Assembly (NCBI RefSeq): GCF_000375345.1
Contig: NZ_AQXD01000002.1
Location: 342,267 to 406,266, forward strand
DNA length: 64,000 nt
Reading direction: 5' to 3'
Source of the DNA: Wohlfahrtiimonas chitiniclastica DSM 18708
GTDB lineage: Bacteria > Pseudomonadota > Gammaproteobacteria > Cardiobacteriales > Wohlfahrtiimonadaceae
Shown: piece after piece, positions 8,109-17,883 of the stretch
Numbering within the stretch: position 1 is the first letter of the stretch
Layout: every line of letters starts with the position of its first letter
Program-made: the position numbers and the translations under genes
Notes under the pieces: model-generated
What the model saw: only the letters and a program-made list of their open reading frames with translations
Database searches by the model: none
What the model was told of the DNA's origin: nothing

Positions 8109-10196
8109 ATGGCCAATGATATCTACAGAATTCTTTATGTTGAAAGCAGTGCAGAAAAGGTCACTCAACTCAAGCAGTTGATTCGTGTGTCGAGTGTTGA
8201 GAGTAAAATCACTTTTGATGTGGCAACGACAGATTCTGTGGATGGCATTAAAATGGCCTTAACCAAAGAGGGCTGTGACTTAATTTTGTTACAAGACTCT
8301 CCAAAAGTCCCTGATCTGAAAGAAATTACAGAGGCCATCGGCATGCAAAGTGTGCCGGTGCTTGTGTTGGTGGCAGAAGAGCAATTTTTAGAAAAACGCC
8401 AAATCATGATGCAAGACGGTGCGCTTGATGTCGGTTCATTGCAACAAAGTGATGTGCTCTTTAAACAGATCGTGCGTGCCATTTTTGAGCGTAAAAATCA
8501 GCAAGGTTACCGTGAAACCCTAGAGAAAAATGCCCAATTGGCAGAAATTACAGCCCAATTGGCCGCGCAATCTGAAGATTTGATTGCCTATTTTGGTGCC
8601 ACCGATGGCCTCTTTTTATATGCCAATGAAGCCTTTTTAAAGTATTTCGGTTGGCAAGATTTTAATGAATTAGCGGCCACCACGGCGCTTGAATACATTG
8701 GGGCAGAGCAATCGGCATCTTTTAAAAAGATGATGAAGATTGCGAGCAAAACAGGCAAAGAGCAGCAAGCGACGTTAAATCTCATCAATCCACGCACGGG
8801 CAATGGCGCTGAAGAAGTGGTGACGATTAAACCTGCAATGCATCAAGAGTTGCCTTGCCTTGAAATTTTTGTGGCGCAATCCAATGACGGACAAACTGCA
8901 CCTGTTGTGGTGGAGGCTACACCTTCTCTCGCGTCGCAGTTTTATAACCGTTTGGCATTCATTGAGAATTTATCAAATTTTGTGGGCAGCTCATCTTGGT
9001 TGGTGAGTTTAGTCTTAGAAGATTATTTTAATTTTCGTAAAAAATATGGCGTTGAGGTCTTAGAGTCCTATTTCTTGGGGCTGGCTAAACATTTAGATGC
9101 TCAGATCAGCAATCTGCATTATGCTCGTTATTCTGATGAAAGCATGGTGCTTTTGCTCACTAACAGTGACATGACAAAAGTGGATCGCTTAGGGATGGCG
9201 ATTGTGGCCAGCGCAGAAGGTTATGTGTTTAAAGCAGGGGATGTGAGTTTTCATGGTTCTTTTTCCTTCTCTTACACCAATTTAGGCGATTCAGTGGAAG
9301 GCATCATTGATGCCTGTGCGCGTTTAGATGATTTATCTGGTTTATTAGAAACCCGCGTGGTCTTTACGGATAAAAAAGAAGAGTCAACCCGTGCCATTCA
9401 AGCGGTGCAACATGGCGTTGAAATTTTAGAAGTTGGCGACATCGATGAAGAGTACATGCCACTCTTTACTGCATTGAATGATCAGCACATTCGTCAAACC
9501 TATATTCCGGTGGCAGACTTCTTAGCCCAAGGCAAAGAGAATTATGTGGCCAGCTTCTCATTGCGCGATGCACAGGGCAATCCTGTGGTGTGGAACCGAA
9601 GCTTCACCTTCACCTCAGACAATGTTTTGATGCGTGATTTAGATCAATTCATGCTCTCAACAGCCGCTGAAAATCTTGCCAAAGTCGAGGGTGGCAATAA
9701 GCGCATTTTAGTGCCGTTATCCATGTACTTTTTAACCAAGCCTGAATATTTGATGGATTGGATTGAGCAAAATGCCAAAGCGCCTTGTGTGGATCATCAA
9801 ATCATCTTTGGTTTGGCAGAAGAGGTGGTCGATGAGCATTTTGAGGCAGCCAAACACTTCTTCCATGTGATTGCAGAGGCAGGCTTTGCCGGCATGGTGT
9901 ATGACGTGGTGGACATCACCTCAACGATGGTCACAGAACTTGATGTGGTGATGGTGGCCTTGTCTGAAAACTGTATTGGTCGTATGAGTCGCAGCATCTC
10001 GAGTGATGAGATGATCAAATTACCAAAATTATTACAAGATTTAGAGCGCAAAGGCGCAGGTTTAATGGCAACGGGTGTCAACTCACCGACGAGCATGACG
10101 CTTGTGTGGGAATACACCATTCCTTATGCCTCAGGCACCATGATTGGTGCTGTGACAGAGTCATTGGACTTTGATTTTTCACAAGTGATCATGTAA
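8109..10196 (+). CDS. FimX-like degenerate REC-PAS-GGDEF-EAL protein
   Basis: This 695-residue cytoplasmic protein looks like FimX, a c-di-GMP receptor that controls type IV pilus assembly and twitching. Residues 1-130 form a receiver-like fold (CDLILLQDSPKVPDL around the usual phospho-Asp site). About 150-260 is PAS-like (DGLFLYANEAFLKYFGW). About 275-420 is GGDEF-like, but the signature is RYSDESM (340-346), so cyclase activity is unlikely. About 430-695 is EAL-like with no EAL triplet; YMPLFTALNDQH stands where the motif should be. The C-terminus MIGAVTESLDFDFSQ resembles the end of EAL domains. pilF at 38049 shows that pilus genes exist in the genome. The domain assignments are by eye. 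Confidence 0.7.
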   Translation: MANDIYRILYVESSAEKVTQLKQLIRVSSVESKITFDVATTDSVDGIKMALTKEGCDLILLQDSPKVPDLKEITEAIGMQSVPVLVLVAEEQFLEKRQIMMQDGALDVGSLQQSDVLFKQIVRAIFERKNQQGYRETLEKNAQLAEITAQLAAQSEDLIAYFGATDGLFLYANEAFLKYFGWQDFNELAATTALEYIGAEQSASFKKMMKIASKTGKEQQATLNLINPRTGNGAEEVVTIKPAMHQELPCLEIFVAQSNDGQTAPVVVEATPSLASQFYNRLAFIENLSNFVGSSSWLVSLVLEDYFNFRKKYGVEVLESYFLGLAKHLDAQISNLHYARYSDESMVLLLTNSDMTKVDRLGMAIVASAEGYVFKAGDVSFHGSFSFSYTNLGDSVEGIIDACARLDDLSGLLETRVVFTDKKEESTRAIQAVQHGVEILEVGDIDEEYMPLFTALNDQHIRQTYIPVADFLAQGKENYVASFSLRDAQGNPVVWNRSFTFTSDNVLMRDLDQFMLSTAAENLAKVEGGNKRILVPLSMYFLTKPEYLMDWIEQNAKAPCVDHQIIFGLAEEVVDEHFEAAKHFFHVIAEAGFAGMVYDVVDITSTMVTELDVVMVALSENCIGRMSRSISSDEMIKLPKLLQDLERKGAGLMATGVNSPTSMTLVWEYTIPYASGTMIGAVTESLDFDFSQVIM

Positions 10197-10206
10197 GGGG
10201 ATAAAA

Positions 10207-10716
10207 ATGACGATGACACGTCGAGGCGTATTACTGGCAGCAGCGGCTTTAATGGTCACAGGTTGTGGCTTTCATTTGCGCGGTGCCATTCAGTGGCCAA
10301 AAGAGTATCAGAAGGTTTATATGGTGGGCTATAACCCTGATGATCGTCAGACGTTTTACAGCGCAGTTGTGAATTTTTTCCCATCTGGCGTTAAAATTGT
10401 GACGGATGAAGCGCAAGCAGATTTAATCATTCAAGTATTGTCAGAGCAGCAAACTTCACGTGCCGTGTCAGGTTTAGCAGTCGATCGCGCCACAGAAGAA
10501 GTGGTGACATTAACCATGGTGGTGCAAGCGAAAGATCGCGATGGGCAAGAGATTTTGCCGCCGACCACATTAATGCGCGAAAGTGACTTTAGTTATCAAG
10601 AAGCGGCGTTACTCAGTAAATCCACAGACAGTCAACGTGTCTCTTACGCCCTTCGCCAAGAGCTTGCGGGCATGTTCATGCGCCGTTTAGAAGCTGCCTT
10701 ACGAGTTCAACCATGA
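10207..10716 (+). CDS. lptE: LPS-assembly lipoprotein LptE
   Basis: LptE is the outer-membrane lipoprotein plugged into LptD, where it helps insert lipopolysaccharide in the outer leaflet. The 169-residue precursor starts with a basic n-region and a hydrophobic stretch ending in a lipobox, MVTGCGFHLRG, with Cys at residue 20. The motif C-G-F-x-L-R-G right after the cleavage site is diagnostic for LptE. Its usual neighbours leuS and holA are absent; here it precedes dtd, overlapping it by ATGA at 10713. Confidence 0.9.
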   Translation: MTMTRRGVLLAAAALMVTGCGFHLRGAIQWPKEYQKVYMVGYNPDDRQTFYSAVVNFFPSGVKIVTDEAQADLIIQVLSEQQTSRAVSGLAVDRATEEVVTLTMVVQAKDRDGQEILPPTTLMRESDFSYQEAALLSKSTDSQRVSYALRQELAGMFMRRLEAALRVQP

Positions 10717-11150
10717 TTGCACTGATTCAACGCGTCAATCATGCAAGTGTAAAGGTTGATGGAAAAACCATCGGGGCGATTGATGCAGGTTTATTGGCAT
10801 TTGTCGCCATTGAAAAACATGACACGCCACAAACGGTGGAAAAAATGGTGGAAAAAATCATCCATTACCGCATTTTTTCTGACGATGCCGGCAAAATGAA
10901 TCGCTCCCTGCAAGACACAGCGGGCGGATTATTATTGGTGTCGCAATTTACATTGCTGGCCAATACCGATAAAGGACGCCGCCCATCCTTTACAGACAGC
11001 CCACCGGTTGAAATGAGCATTGCGTTGTATGAACACAGTATTATGCATGCCAAAACATTGCTACAAACGGTGGCACAAGGGGAATTTGGGGCCGATATGA
11101 AAGTATCCTTAGAAAACGATGGCCCCGTCACATTTTGGTTAGAAGTGTAG
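10713..11150 (+). CDS. dtd: D-aminoacyl-tRNA deacylase
   Basis: Dtd removes D-amino acids wrongly attached to tRNA. The 145-residue protein has the two family motifs: SQFTLLANTDKGRRPSF (about 77-94) and the C-terminal NDGPVTFWLEV, whose Gly-Pro pair (GPVT) from one subunit enters the active site of the other in the dimer. Its length is the family norm. It overlaps lptE by four bases, and its TAG stop abuts the ruvB ATG. Confidence 0.96.
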   Translation: MIALIQRVNHASVKVDGKTIGAIDAGLLAFVAIEKHDTPQTVEKMVEKIIHYRIFSDDAGKMNRSLQDTAGGLLLVSQFTLLANTDKGRRPSFTDSPPVEMSIALYEHSIMHAKTLLQTVAQGEFGADMKVSLENDGPVTFWLEV

Positions 11151-12158
11151 ATGATAGAATCCGATAGAATATTGATCAGCGGTGAAAAACAACGCGAAGA
11201 AACCGTCATTGATCGCGCCATTCGCCCGAAGCGTTTACAAGATTACACAGGGCAAGCGGCGCTGCGCAATCAGTTAGAAATTTTCATCACTGCTGCCCGC
11301 AATCGTGGGGAAGCGCTCGATCATGTATTGCTGTTTGGCCCACCAGGATTGGGGAAAACAACGCTGGCCCACATCATTGCCCATGAGTTGGATGTGGGGT
11401 TAAAACAAACCTCAGGACCTGTGCTTGAAAAAGCGGGCGATTTGGCAGCGTTATTGACGAATTTAGAGCCAAATGATGTGCTGTTCATTGATGAAATCCA
11501 TCGCTTGAGCCCGATGATTGAAGAGGTGCTCTATCCTGCGCTTGAGGATTATCAGTTAGACATCATGATTGGGGAAGGGCCCGCGGCGCGCTCCATTAAG
11601 ATAGATTTGCCGCCTTTTACATTGGTGGGTGCGACAACGCGTGCAGGCTTATTAACCTCGCCGCTGCGTGATCGCTTTGGCATCATGTCTCGCTTGCAGT
11701 TTTATTCCAATGATGAATTGACCAACATTGTTTTGCGTTCAGCATCGCTTTTGAATGTGGAATTGATGCCAGAAGGCGCCGCTGAAATTGGTAAACGTTC
11801 CCGCGGTACGCCAAGGATTGCCAACCGCTTATTGCGCCGCGTGCGTGATGTGGCAGAGGTGCGTTCAAATGGCGTGATTGATGTGGCGATTGCTAAAGAA
11901 GCGTTAAACATGCTAGAAATTGATGCCTATGGCTTAGATGAGCATGATCGCCGTTTGTTGCAGTTGATTGTGGAAAAATTCTCAGGCGGTCCTGTGGGGT
12001 TAGATACGATTGCCTCAGCCTTAGGGGAAGATCGCGGAACGTTAGAAGATGTGATTGAGCCTTATTTGATTCAAGAAGGGTTCATTATGCGCACCCCAAA
12101 AGGTCGCGTGGCCACTGAAAAGTGTTGGCAATATTTTGGCTTAGAGATGGAAGCATGA
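11151..12158 (+). CDS. ruvB: Holliday junction branch migration helicase RuvB
   Basis: RuvB is the hexameric AAA+ motor that drives branch migration of Holliday junctions with RuvA. The 335-residue protein has Walker A at GPPGLGKTT (63-71), Walker B at [11 protein letters not shown], sensor I in GATTRAGLL, and a C-terminal winged helix ([18 protein letters not shown]). It follows dtd with no intervening base and overlaps nagZ by ATGA. ruvA and ruvC, its usual partners upstream, are not in this window. Confidence 0.97.
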   Translation: MIESDRILISGEKQREETVIDRAIRPKRLQDYTGQAALRNQLEIFITAARNRGEALDHVLLFGPPGLGKTTLAHIIAHELDVGLKQTSGPVLEKAGDLAALLTNLEPNDVLFIDEIHRLSPMIEEVLYPALEDYQLDIMIGEGPAARSIKIDLPPFTLVGATTRAGLLTSPLRDRFGIMSRLQFYSNDELTNIVLRSASLLNVELMPEGAAEIGKRSRGTPRIANRLLRRVRDVAEVRSNGVIDVAIAKEALNMLEIDAYGLDEHDRRLLQLIVEKFSGGPVGLDTIASALGEDRGTLEDVIEPYLIQEGFIMRTPKGRVATEKCWQYFGLEMEA

Positions 12159-13114
12159 TGCAAAAAACAGGTGGATTAATCATCGGATTACAGGGTACAA
12201 CCGTCACGACTCAAGAGCGTGCATGGCTCATGCATCCTTTGGTGGTGGGCGTGATTTTATTCACCCGCAATTATGAAAGCTTAGAGCAGCTCATTTTGTT
12301 GACGGCAAAGATCAAAATGATCAACCCGAAATTGATGATCTCTGTGGATCATGAAGGCGGCCGCGTTCAGCGTTTTCGTGAGGGCTTCAGCCGTTTACCG
12401 CCGATGGGATCATTAAAAGAGCTGTATGCACAAAATATGCATTCAGCGCTGATGCAAGCGGAGCATTATGGTTATGTGATGGCATCAGAGCTCAAGCAAG
12501 TGAATGTGGATTTTAGCTATGCGCCAGTGTGTGACATTGATTATGGGCACAATACAGTGATTGGCGATCGCGCTTTTCACTATGAGCCCGATGCGGTGGC
12601 GGCATTGGTGATGGCATTTTATCAAGGCATTCGCCGCGCTGGTTCCATTGGTGTGGCTAAGCATTTTCCGGGGCATGGTTATGTGTCAGTGGATACCCAT
12701 TTAGGGATTGGCATTGATGAGCGCCCGCTCGATGAGATCGAACGCACGGATTTATTGCCCTTCATCACATTGATTGATGCCGGAATAGAAGGCGTGATGC
12801 CTGCGCATATCATCTATCCAGCGTTGGATGATGCCCATACAGCGGTCACTTCACGCACATGGCTCACGTATCTTCGGGACGTGTTGCATTTTGAAGGCGC
12901 CATCATTAGTGATGATTTAGACATGAAAGGGGCAGCGCATTTAGGCAGTGCCATAGAAAAAGCTCAAGCCTGCTTTGATGCAGGCATTGACATTATTTTG
13001 TGCTGCAATGACTTTGCGGCGATTGAGGATCTTTTATCCCTCACAACAGAGCGCGTGCTCAGTGAGGATGTGCGTTTTCGTTGTGAAGTGATGCGTGCAC
13101 ATTTACAGGATTGA
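12155..13114 (+). CDS. nagZ: Beta-N-acetylhexosaminidase
   Basis: NagZ removes N-acetylglucosamine from muropeptides during peptidoglycan recycling in the cytoplasm. The 319-residue protein is a family 3 glycosidase with [13 protein letters not shown] (63-74), the KHFPGHG loop (169-175) that carries the catalytic histidine, and [11 protein letters not shown] (250-260) with the nucleophilic aspartate. I start it at 12155, where ATGATG overlaps the ruvB stop; a longer frame from 12122 lies wholly inside ruvB. Its 3' end overlaps the convergent gene ending at 13059 by 56 bases, so no terminator separates the two. Confidence 0.95.
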   Translation: MMQKTGGLIIGLQGTTVTTQERAWLMHPLVVGVILFTRNYESLEQLILLTAKIKMINPKLMISVDHEGGRVQRFREGFSRLPPMGSLKELYAQNMHSALMQAEHYGYVMASELKQVNVDFSYAPVCDIDYGHNTVIGDRAFHYEPDAVAALVMAFYQGIRRAGSIGVAKHFPGHGYVSVDTHLGIGIDERPLDEIERTDLLPFITLIDAGIEGVMPAHIIYPALDDAHTAVTSRTWLTYLRDVLHFEGAIISDDLDMKGAAHLGSAIEKAQACFDAGIDIILCCNDFAAIEDLLSLTTERVLSEDVRFRCEVMRAHLQD

Positions 13115-13832
13115 TGGGTAGGCGCTTGAACTGTTCAGGGTTAAAGCGCGTTCCTAAATCATAGTGTAAAACGCCTTCAGGATCGCGATAAGCATAGGCA
13201 TAATGATCATCATAATAGTGCCACACATAAAGCGCAGTGATCGGGAATTTAGCCTCAATTTTCAGCTTTTTTGTTAAAGTTTTATTGAGGTGAAAGCAGC
13301 CCATAAATTCTAAGTCATGGGCTTTGAGTCCATCTTCATCGATCAATAAATCCCCATATTCATAGCGCATAAAAGCAGCAATGCCACGCTCTTCTTCATC
13401 TGTTAAGCCTGTGGTGCCAAACCAATCAGCCATCTCTAAGACAGACGCTTCAGCGCGTTCATTGCGCTCAAAAACATCATCGGTGATGAAATCATCTTTG
13501 AGCACATAAAAGAATTCTGTTTTACAATGCCCTGAATAAAAGAGTGCAGGATTTCGATTTGGCAATGGCACGGCAATTGTGTGCATGCCTTGAATGAGGG
13601 TGGGATCATTTTCTTCACTGAGCCACAAAAATTGTGACACCACAATGTGCAATGCAGCATCAATGGGGTCAAAACGGCGCGAGATTTCAATGGTGGTGTG
13701 TTCAGACAATCCTTCAGGTGATGGCTGCATGCGCTCTGGCATGGCTAAAAAATCTTGGTAAGATCGGGTTTTTAATTCATCAACCAGCGCTTCAAAGATG
13801 GCATTGTCTTTTGTATGTATTGTTTTTAACAC
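13059..13832 (-). CDS. Conserved-looking hypothetical protein, function unknown
   Basis: I do not recognise this protein. It is about 257 residues, acidic, without signal peptide or membrane segment, and probably cytoplasmic. Visible blocks include an aromatic ALYVWHYYDDHYAYAYRDPEG region, GCFHLNKTLTKKLKIEAKFP and FFYVLKDDFITDDVF. I prefer the GTG at 13832 because GGAG lies nine bases before it. An in-frame GTG at 13865 would give 268 residues (N-terminus SIVTKTETIAV) but has no clear Shine-Dalgarno. The 3' end overlaps nagZ tail to tail by 56 bases, leaving both genes without a separate terminator. The composition is like that of its neighbours, so it does not look recently acquired. Confidence 0.65.
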   Translation of the reverse strand: MLKTIHTKDNAIFEALVDELKTRSYQDFLAMPERMQPSPEGLSEHTTIEISRRFDPIDAALHIVVSQFLWLSEENDPTLIQGMHTIAVPLPNRNPALFYSGHCKTEFFYVLKDDFITDDVFERNERAEASVLEMADWFGTTGLTDEEERGIAAFMRYEYGDLLIDEDGLKAHDLEFMGCFHLNKTLTKKLKIEAKFPITALYVWHYYDDHYAYAYRDPEGVLHYDLGTRFNPEQFKRLPINPVNVHASLHNENAHPH

Positions 13833-13972
13833 AGCGATCGTCTCCGTTTTGGTAACAATGCTCACTAGTTTACGGAGAATTAAAAAAAATACTTTGATCT
13901 GGTGACAGTTTTTGCTTTAAAAAACATTTAACTGCATTAAAATGTAAACTTTTGTTGATGGGATTGAAAGGT

Positions 13973-14824
13973 ATGACCTATTTTGTGGGCGCACATGTCA
14001 GCGCATCAGGTGGTGTGGATTTAGCACCGCAGCGAGCGAAAGATATTGGGGCAAATGCATTTGCCTTATTTACGAAAAATCAGCGCCAATGGAAGGCCAA
14101 GCCACTTGAGCCAAAAGTGATTGCCAACTTTAAAAAAGAGTGCTTTAAACTCGGTTTTAAAGGCAATCAGATTTTACCCCATGACAGTTACCTCATTAAC
14201 TTAGGGCATCCGGAAGAAGAGGGGCTCACTAAATCCCGCGATGCTTTTTTAGATGAGATGCAGCGCTGCGAGCAATTGGGCATTGAGTTGCTGAACTTTC
14301 ATCCGGGCAGCCATTTAAATAAGATCAATATTACGGACTGTTTAGCACGCATTGGCGAGTCCATTAACATTGCGTTGGATCAAACCAAAAATGTGGTGGC
14401 TGTGATTGAAAATACTGCAGGGCAAGGCACCAATTTAGGCTTTGAATTTGAGCAGCTTGCTGAGATCATTCACCATGTGGAAGATAAAAGTCGCGTGGGC
14501 GTGTGTATTGATACTTGTCATGCCTTTGTGGCAGGGTATGATTTACGCACGTTTGAAGCGTGTGAAAAAACCTTTACCGCCTTTGATGAGATTGTTGGGA
14601 ATCAATATTTGCGTGCGATGCATCTCAACGATGCGAAAACAGACTTTGAAAGCCGTGTGGATCGCCATGCAAGCTTAGGACAAGGCACCATTGGTTTAGG
14701 GGCGTTTGAATACATTATGCAGCACCCACAATTTGAAGGCATTCCTTTAATTTTAGAAACCACCAATCCTGACATTTGGGATCAAGAGATCGGTTTATTG
14801 CGCAGTTTTACACAGGAAGCATGA
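13973..14824 (+). CDS. nfo: Endonuclease IV (AP endonuclease)
   Basis: Nfo cuts DNA 5' to abasic sites in base-excision repair. It is a TIM barrel with three metal ions. The 283-residue protein begins [20 protein letters not shown], and metal-ligand motifs appear in order: [36 protein letters not shown], and HLNDAK with [10 protein letters not shown] choose 13973 by analogy with family members, which begin about five residues before GAHVSA. In-frame ATG 13958 and TTG 13952 are alternatives, and none has a textbook ribosome site. It is followed by rsmJ with an ATGA overlap. Confidence 0.96.
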   Translation: MTYFVGAHVSASGGVDLAPQRAKDIGANAFALFTKNQRQWKAKPLEPKVIANFKKECFKLGFKGNQILPHDSYLINLGHPEEEGLTKSRDAFLDEMQRCEQLGIELLNFHPGSHLNKINITDCLARIGESINIALDQTKNVVAVIENTAGQGTNLGFEFEQLAEIIHHVEDKSRVGVCIDTCHAFVAGYDLRTFEACEKTFTAFDEIVGNQYLRAMHLNDAKTDFESRVDRHASLGQGTIGLGAFEYIMQHPQFEGIPLILETTNPDIWDQEIGLLRSFTQEA

Positions 14825-15573
14825 TGGATTCATTAGCATTGATTTTGCCAGCAGATGGGCAAATGCCAGATTTGGCCAATACATACACGGTGCAAAGTGC
14901 ACCATTGACGTATCCCTCTTTTGTGTGGGATGGGCAATCACTCTTTTGGCAAGATGAAGCGAAACAGAAATTAACCGTAGATTTTGCCTCCCCAAAGCAA
15001 TTGTGGCGCTTTTCTAAACTCAATAAAGCGCAAGAGCCCATTTTACGTGCATTAAAGTGGAAAAATGGCGAAGGGCAAGCGGTGTGGGATTTAACGGCAG
15101 GTCTTGGGCGCGATGGTGGATTGCTGGCATATTCTGGTTGTACGGTGACATTCTTTGAGCGCAATCCCACGTTGCAAATTCTGCTCTCTGAGGCGATTTT
15201 TAGCCTTCAAACAGAGATGCCAGAGATGGCTGCCCGCATTACATTAAACTCTATGAGCTCGATTGATCATTTAAAATTGGCATTGAAAGATGACACCATG
15301 CCATTGCCAAACAGTTGCTATATGGATCCGATGTATCCGCACCGTAAAAAATCAGCATTGGTGAAATTAGATTTACGCATGGTGCGTGATTTAGTGGGCG
15401 ATGATCCGGACAGTGCTGAGTTATTATCATTGGCCATTGATTTACTGAAAAGCGGGCGCGGTATGCAGCGCGTGGTGGTTAAGCGTCCTGCAAAATCAGA
15501 ATATTTGGGCGATTTTAAACCCAGTTACAGCGTTGAAGCGCCCAATACGCGCCTTGATGTCTATGTGCCTTAA
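14821..15573 (+). CDS. rsmJ: 16S rRNA guanine-1516 N2-methyltransferase RsmJ
   Basis: RsmJ methylates G1516 of 16S rRNA. The 250-residue protein shows [27 protein letters not shown] (SAM-binding motif I plus the acidic residue of motif II), [17 protein letters not shown] (catalytic DPMYP motif IV) and [18 protein letters not shown] near the end. These are typical of the YhiQ/RsmJ family. The start at 14821 overlaps the nfo stop (ATGA), implying coupled translation. Confidence 0.95.
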   Translation: MMDSLALILPADGQMPDLANTYTVQSAPLTYPSFVWDGQSLFWQDEAKQKLTVDFASPKQLWRFSKLNKAQEPILRALKWKNGEGQAVWDLTAGLGRDGGLLAYSGCTVTFFERNPTLQILLSEAIFSLQTEMPEMAARITLNSMSSIDHLKLALKDDTMPLPNSCYMDPMYPHRKKSALVKLDLRMVRDLVGDDPDSAELLSLAIDLLKSGRGMQRVVVKRPAKSEYLGDFKPSYSVEAPNTRLDVYVP

Positions 15574-15582
15574 GGAGTCAAC

Positions 15583-16257
15583 ATGAAACAATTACACGGG
15601 GCAATTTTTGATGTCGATGGGTTGCTGTTTAATACAGAGCAACTTTATTGTGACATCTGCATTGAGGTGGCACCTAAATATGGCATCACTACATATGATG
15701 AGCACTATTATCGCCGTTATTTGGGCACATCGAATCAAGATTTATATGCCATTTATCAGCAAGATTTTCCTTTTTTGAGTGTTGAGGATGTTGATCAATT
15801 CATTCGTGAAGTGCAATCGATTGCCGAAGGATATTTATTGGCTGGCGATGTGGCGATTAAGCCCGGTGCTACCGATTTATTGGCATTTTTGGCAGCGCGT
15901 GACATTCCGTGCGTGATCGCTTCAAATAATTATGCCCATTTCATTGATGCGATGCTCACACATCATGGCATTCGCGAGCACTTTGGGCACATTTATGCGC
16001 TTGATCACATTGAAAATCCAAAGCCGCACCCAGAAATTGTGCATAAAGCGGTGGATTTTTTAGGGCAATCTCACAGTGATGTGGTGATGTTTGAGGATTC
16101 AACAAATGGTGCTAAAGCTGCCATTGCGGCAAATGTACCGGTGATTATGGTGCCAGATATGTTGCCGCCGCCGGATGCGCTTCGTCCCTCTTTGCTCAAA
16201 GAGTGCGAAAGCTTAAAGCATGCCTCTGACTTTATTCAGCAGCATTATCATTGGTAA
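15583..16257 (+). CDS. HAD-family hydrolase (beta-phosphoglucomutase/phosphatase type)
   Basis: This 224-residue cytoplasmic protein belongs to the haloacid dehalogenase superfamily, subgroup with a helical cap. Motif I is IFDVDGLLFNTE, motif II is CVIASNNY, motif III is the lysine in NPKPHPE, and motif IV is VMFEDSTNGAKAA. These give a Mg-dependent phosphohydrolase or phosphomutase; the substrate cannot be read from sequence. It is nine bases after rsmJ with AAGGAG before the ATG, and is followed by a terminator at 16264. Confidence 0.88.
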   Translation: MKQLHGAIFDVDGLLFNTEQLYCDICIEVAPKYGITTYDEHYYRRYLGTSNQDLYAIYQQDFPFLSVEDVDQFIREVQSIAEGYLLAGDVAIKPGATDLLAFLAARDIPCVIASNNYAHFIDAMLTHHGIREHFGHIYALDHIENPKPHPEIVHKAVDFLGQSHSDVVMFEDSTNGAKAAIAANVPVIMVPDMLPPPDALRPSLLKECESLKHASDFIQQHYHW

Positions 16258-16263
16258 GAGGAT

Positions 16264-16291
16264 AAAAAAGCGAACAGATGTTCGCTTTTTT
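16264..16291. terminator. Bidirectional Rho-independent terminator
   Basis: A perfect 13-base inverted repeat with a two-base centre (AAAAAAGCGAACA, GA, TGTTCGCTTTTTT) lies between the HAD gene and the convergent yqgE. The A and T runs at its ends allow it to work in both directions. Confidence 0.92.
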
Positions 16292-16292
16292 C

Positions 16293-16853
16293 TTAGGCGG
16301 TGCCAATTTCTTGAGATAAACTTTGGATTTTCACGCCGGAGCTCTCAAATAAATCATTCCATAACAATTCCCGCTCATCACGCGAGAAGAGAAACTGCTT
16401 ATCAAAAGGCAGCGGCATCCAGACATTGCGCTTTAACTCTTCGTTGAATTGATCCGTGCTCCACACAGAATAGCTGTCAATGATGGAGTGAGAAATCTCA
16501 GGATACGATTCAATGATGGTGGCAAGTACATCGGCAGAGGTTGTAATGTCCACACCTGGCGCAATTTCGACAGCTTTGTGCCATTTTTGAATGTGTTCAT
16601 GGAGCACAAACAGCTCTTTTAAGCGCACAGGACCGCCTGAAATGAAATTTAATTTATCAATGTCTTTAGGGTCAATGGCTAGATCATATTGGGCAGAGAT
16701 CTCATCTTTTGAGAGTAAACTTTGTTGATTAATGATGACGCCTAACACAAATTGATCCGTATGTTCGAGCACGAAAATCACCGAACGATGAAACACTTCA
16801 TCGTCGATGTGGGGCATGCTGATCAAAAATTGGCCGCGAAAATTAACTGACAT
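16293..16853 (-). CDS. yqgE: UPF0301/AlgH family protein YqgE
   Basis: YqgE belongs to the UPF0301 (AlgH) family, whose biochemical role is not settled. The 186-residue form starts MSVNFRGQFLISMPHIDDEVFHRSVIFV, and FISGGPVRLKELFVLH is another family block. I choose 16853 because the family starts right before the FxGxFLISMP motif; an in-frame ATG at 16877 adds eight residues. The start overlaps the end of gshB by 11 bases, the same gshB-yqgE pairing found in E. coli. Confidence 0.93.
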   Translation of the reverse strand: MSVNFRGQFLISMPHIDDEVFHRSVIFVLEHTDQFVLGVIINQQSLLSKDEISAQYDLAIDPKDIDKLNFISGGPVRLKELFVLHEHIQKWHKAVEIAPGVDITTSADVLATIIESYPEISHSIIDSYSVWSTDQFNEELKRNVWMPLPFDKQFLFSRDERELLWNDLFESSGVKIQSLSQEIGTA

Positions 16854-17811
16854 GTCGCTGAGCTTTCCATTGATCAATGAGCACGGTCATTAAATCACGC
16901 CCGACCGGAATGCCGGTGGCATTTTCAATTTGACGAATGCCCGTGGGACTTGTGACGTTAATCTCTGTTAAATAACCGCCAATCACATCTAAGCCTACAA
17001 AGGTTAAACCGCGTTTTTTGAGTTCAGGTGCAAGGCGCGCACAGAGCTCAAAGTCACGTTCAGTTAAAGCTTCAACCACCGCTGTCCCCCCGACCGCTAA
17101 GTTCGCGCGGGTTTCGCCTTTAGGTGGAATGCGCACCATCGCATAAGGCACAGGTTCGCCATCAATGATGAGGATGCGTTTGTCACCATTTTTAATGGCA
17201 GGTAAATATTTTTGCATCATCACTGTGGTGGTTTGCTGGGCAGTTAAGGTTTCTAAAATCACATTTAAATTCGGATCATCTTTTTGGATTCTAAAGATTG
17301 CCGTGCCGCCCATGCCATCAAGGGGCTTGATGATGGTGTCTTCATGTTTTTCAATGAAGGCTTTTAAGAGATGATATTGACTGGTGACAAGCGTAATGGG
17401 GCACACATCCGCAAACCATGCAGTGAACAATTTTTCATTGCAATCACGAAGGGAGCGCGGATCATTACAAACAAGTACCCCTTGTTTTTGCGCGAGCTCT
17501 AAAAGGTAAGTGACATAGATGTAATGCATGTCAAAGGGTGGATCTTTACGCTGCACGATGATGTCTTGATCTGAAAATGTCACGATTTCAGCTTCTTTGA
17601 GCTGATACCAATCGTGTTCTGTCAAATCGATTGTAACGGCTTGAACGGTCGATTTAACCACACCTTCGTCAATGAAGATGTGGGCAGGATTCACGTAAAA
17701 GCATTCATCCACCAAATCTTGAGCAGCCATCATCATGGACAATGTGCTGTCTTTGTGAATGTTAAGGGTATGGAGCGGATCCATGACGAAGAATATGCGA
17801 GGCAAGCTCAT
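16843..17811 (-). CDS. gshB: Glutathione synthetase
   Basis: GshB joins gamma-glutamylcysteine to glycine using ATP. The 322-residue protein is an ATP-grasp enzyme: RIFFVMDPLHTLNIHKDSTLSM at the N-terminus is the classic GshB opening. IIKPLDGMGGTAIFRI and KRILIIDGEPVPYAMVRIPPKGETRANLAVGG form the ATP-grasp core, and EINVTSPTGIRQIE is the Mg-binding end. It is co-directional with and overlaps yqgE. Glutathione synthesis fits an aerobic proteobacterium. Confidence 0.96.
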   Translation of the reverse strand: MSLPRIFFVMDPLHTLNIHKDSTLSMMMAAQDLVDECFYVNPAHIFIDEGVVKSTVQAVTIDLTEHDWYQLKEAEIVTFSDQDIIVQRKDPPFDMHYIYVTYLLELAQKQGVLVCNDPRSLRDCNEKLFTAWFADVCPITLVTSQYHLLKAFIEKHEDTIIKPLDGMGGTAIFRIQKDDPNLNVILETLTAQQTTTVMMQKYLPAIKNGDKRILIIDGEPVPYAMVRIPPKGETRANLAVGGTAVVEALTERDFELCARLAPELKKRGLTFVGLDVIGGYLTEINVTSPTGIRQIENATGIPVGRDLMTVLIDQWKAQRHVS

Positions 17812-17883
17812 GGCAATTTCCTAAATTGAGAATAAAATTCCGTTGCCAAATACTATGGGGCTTGCGTGAAGAAAAAACAAGGG

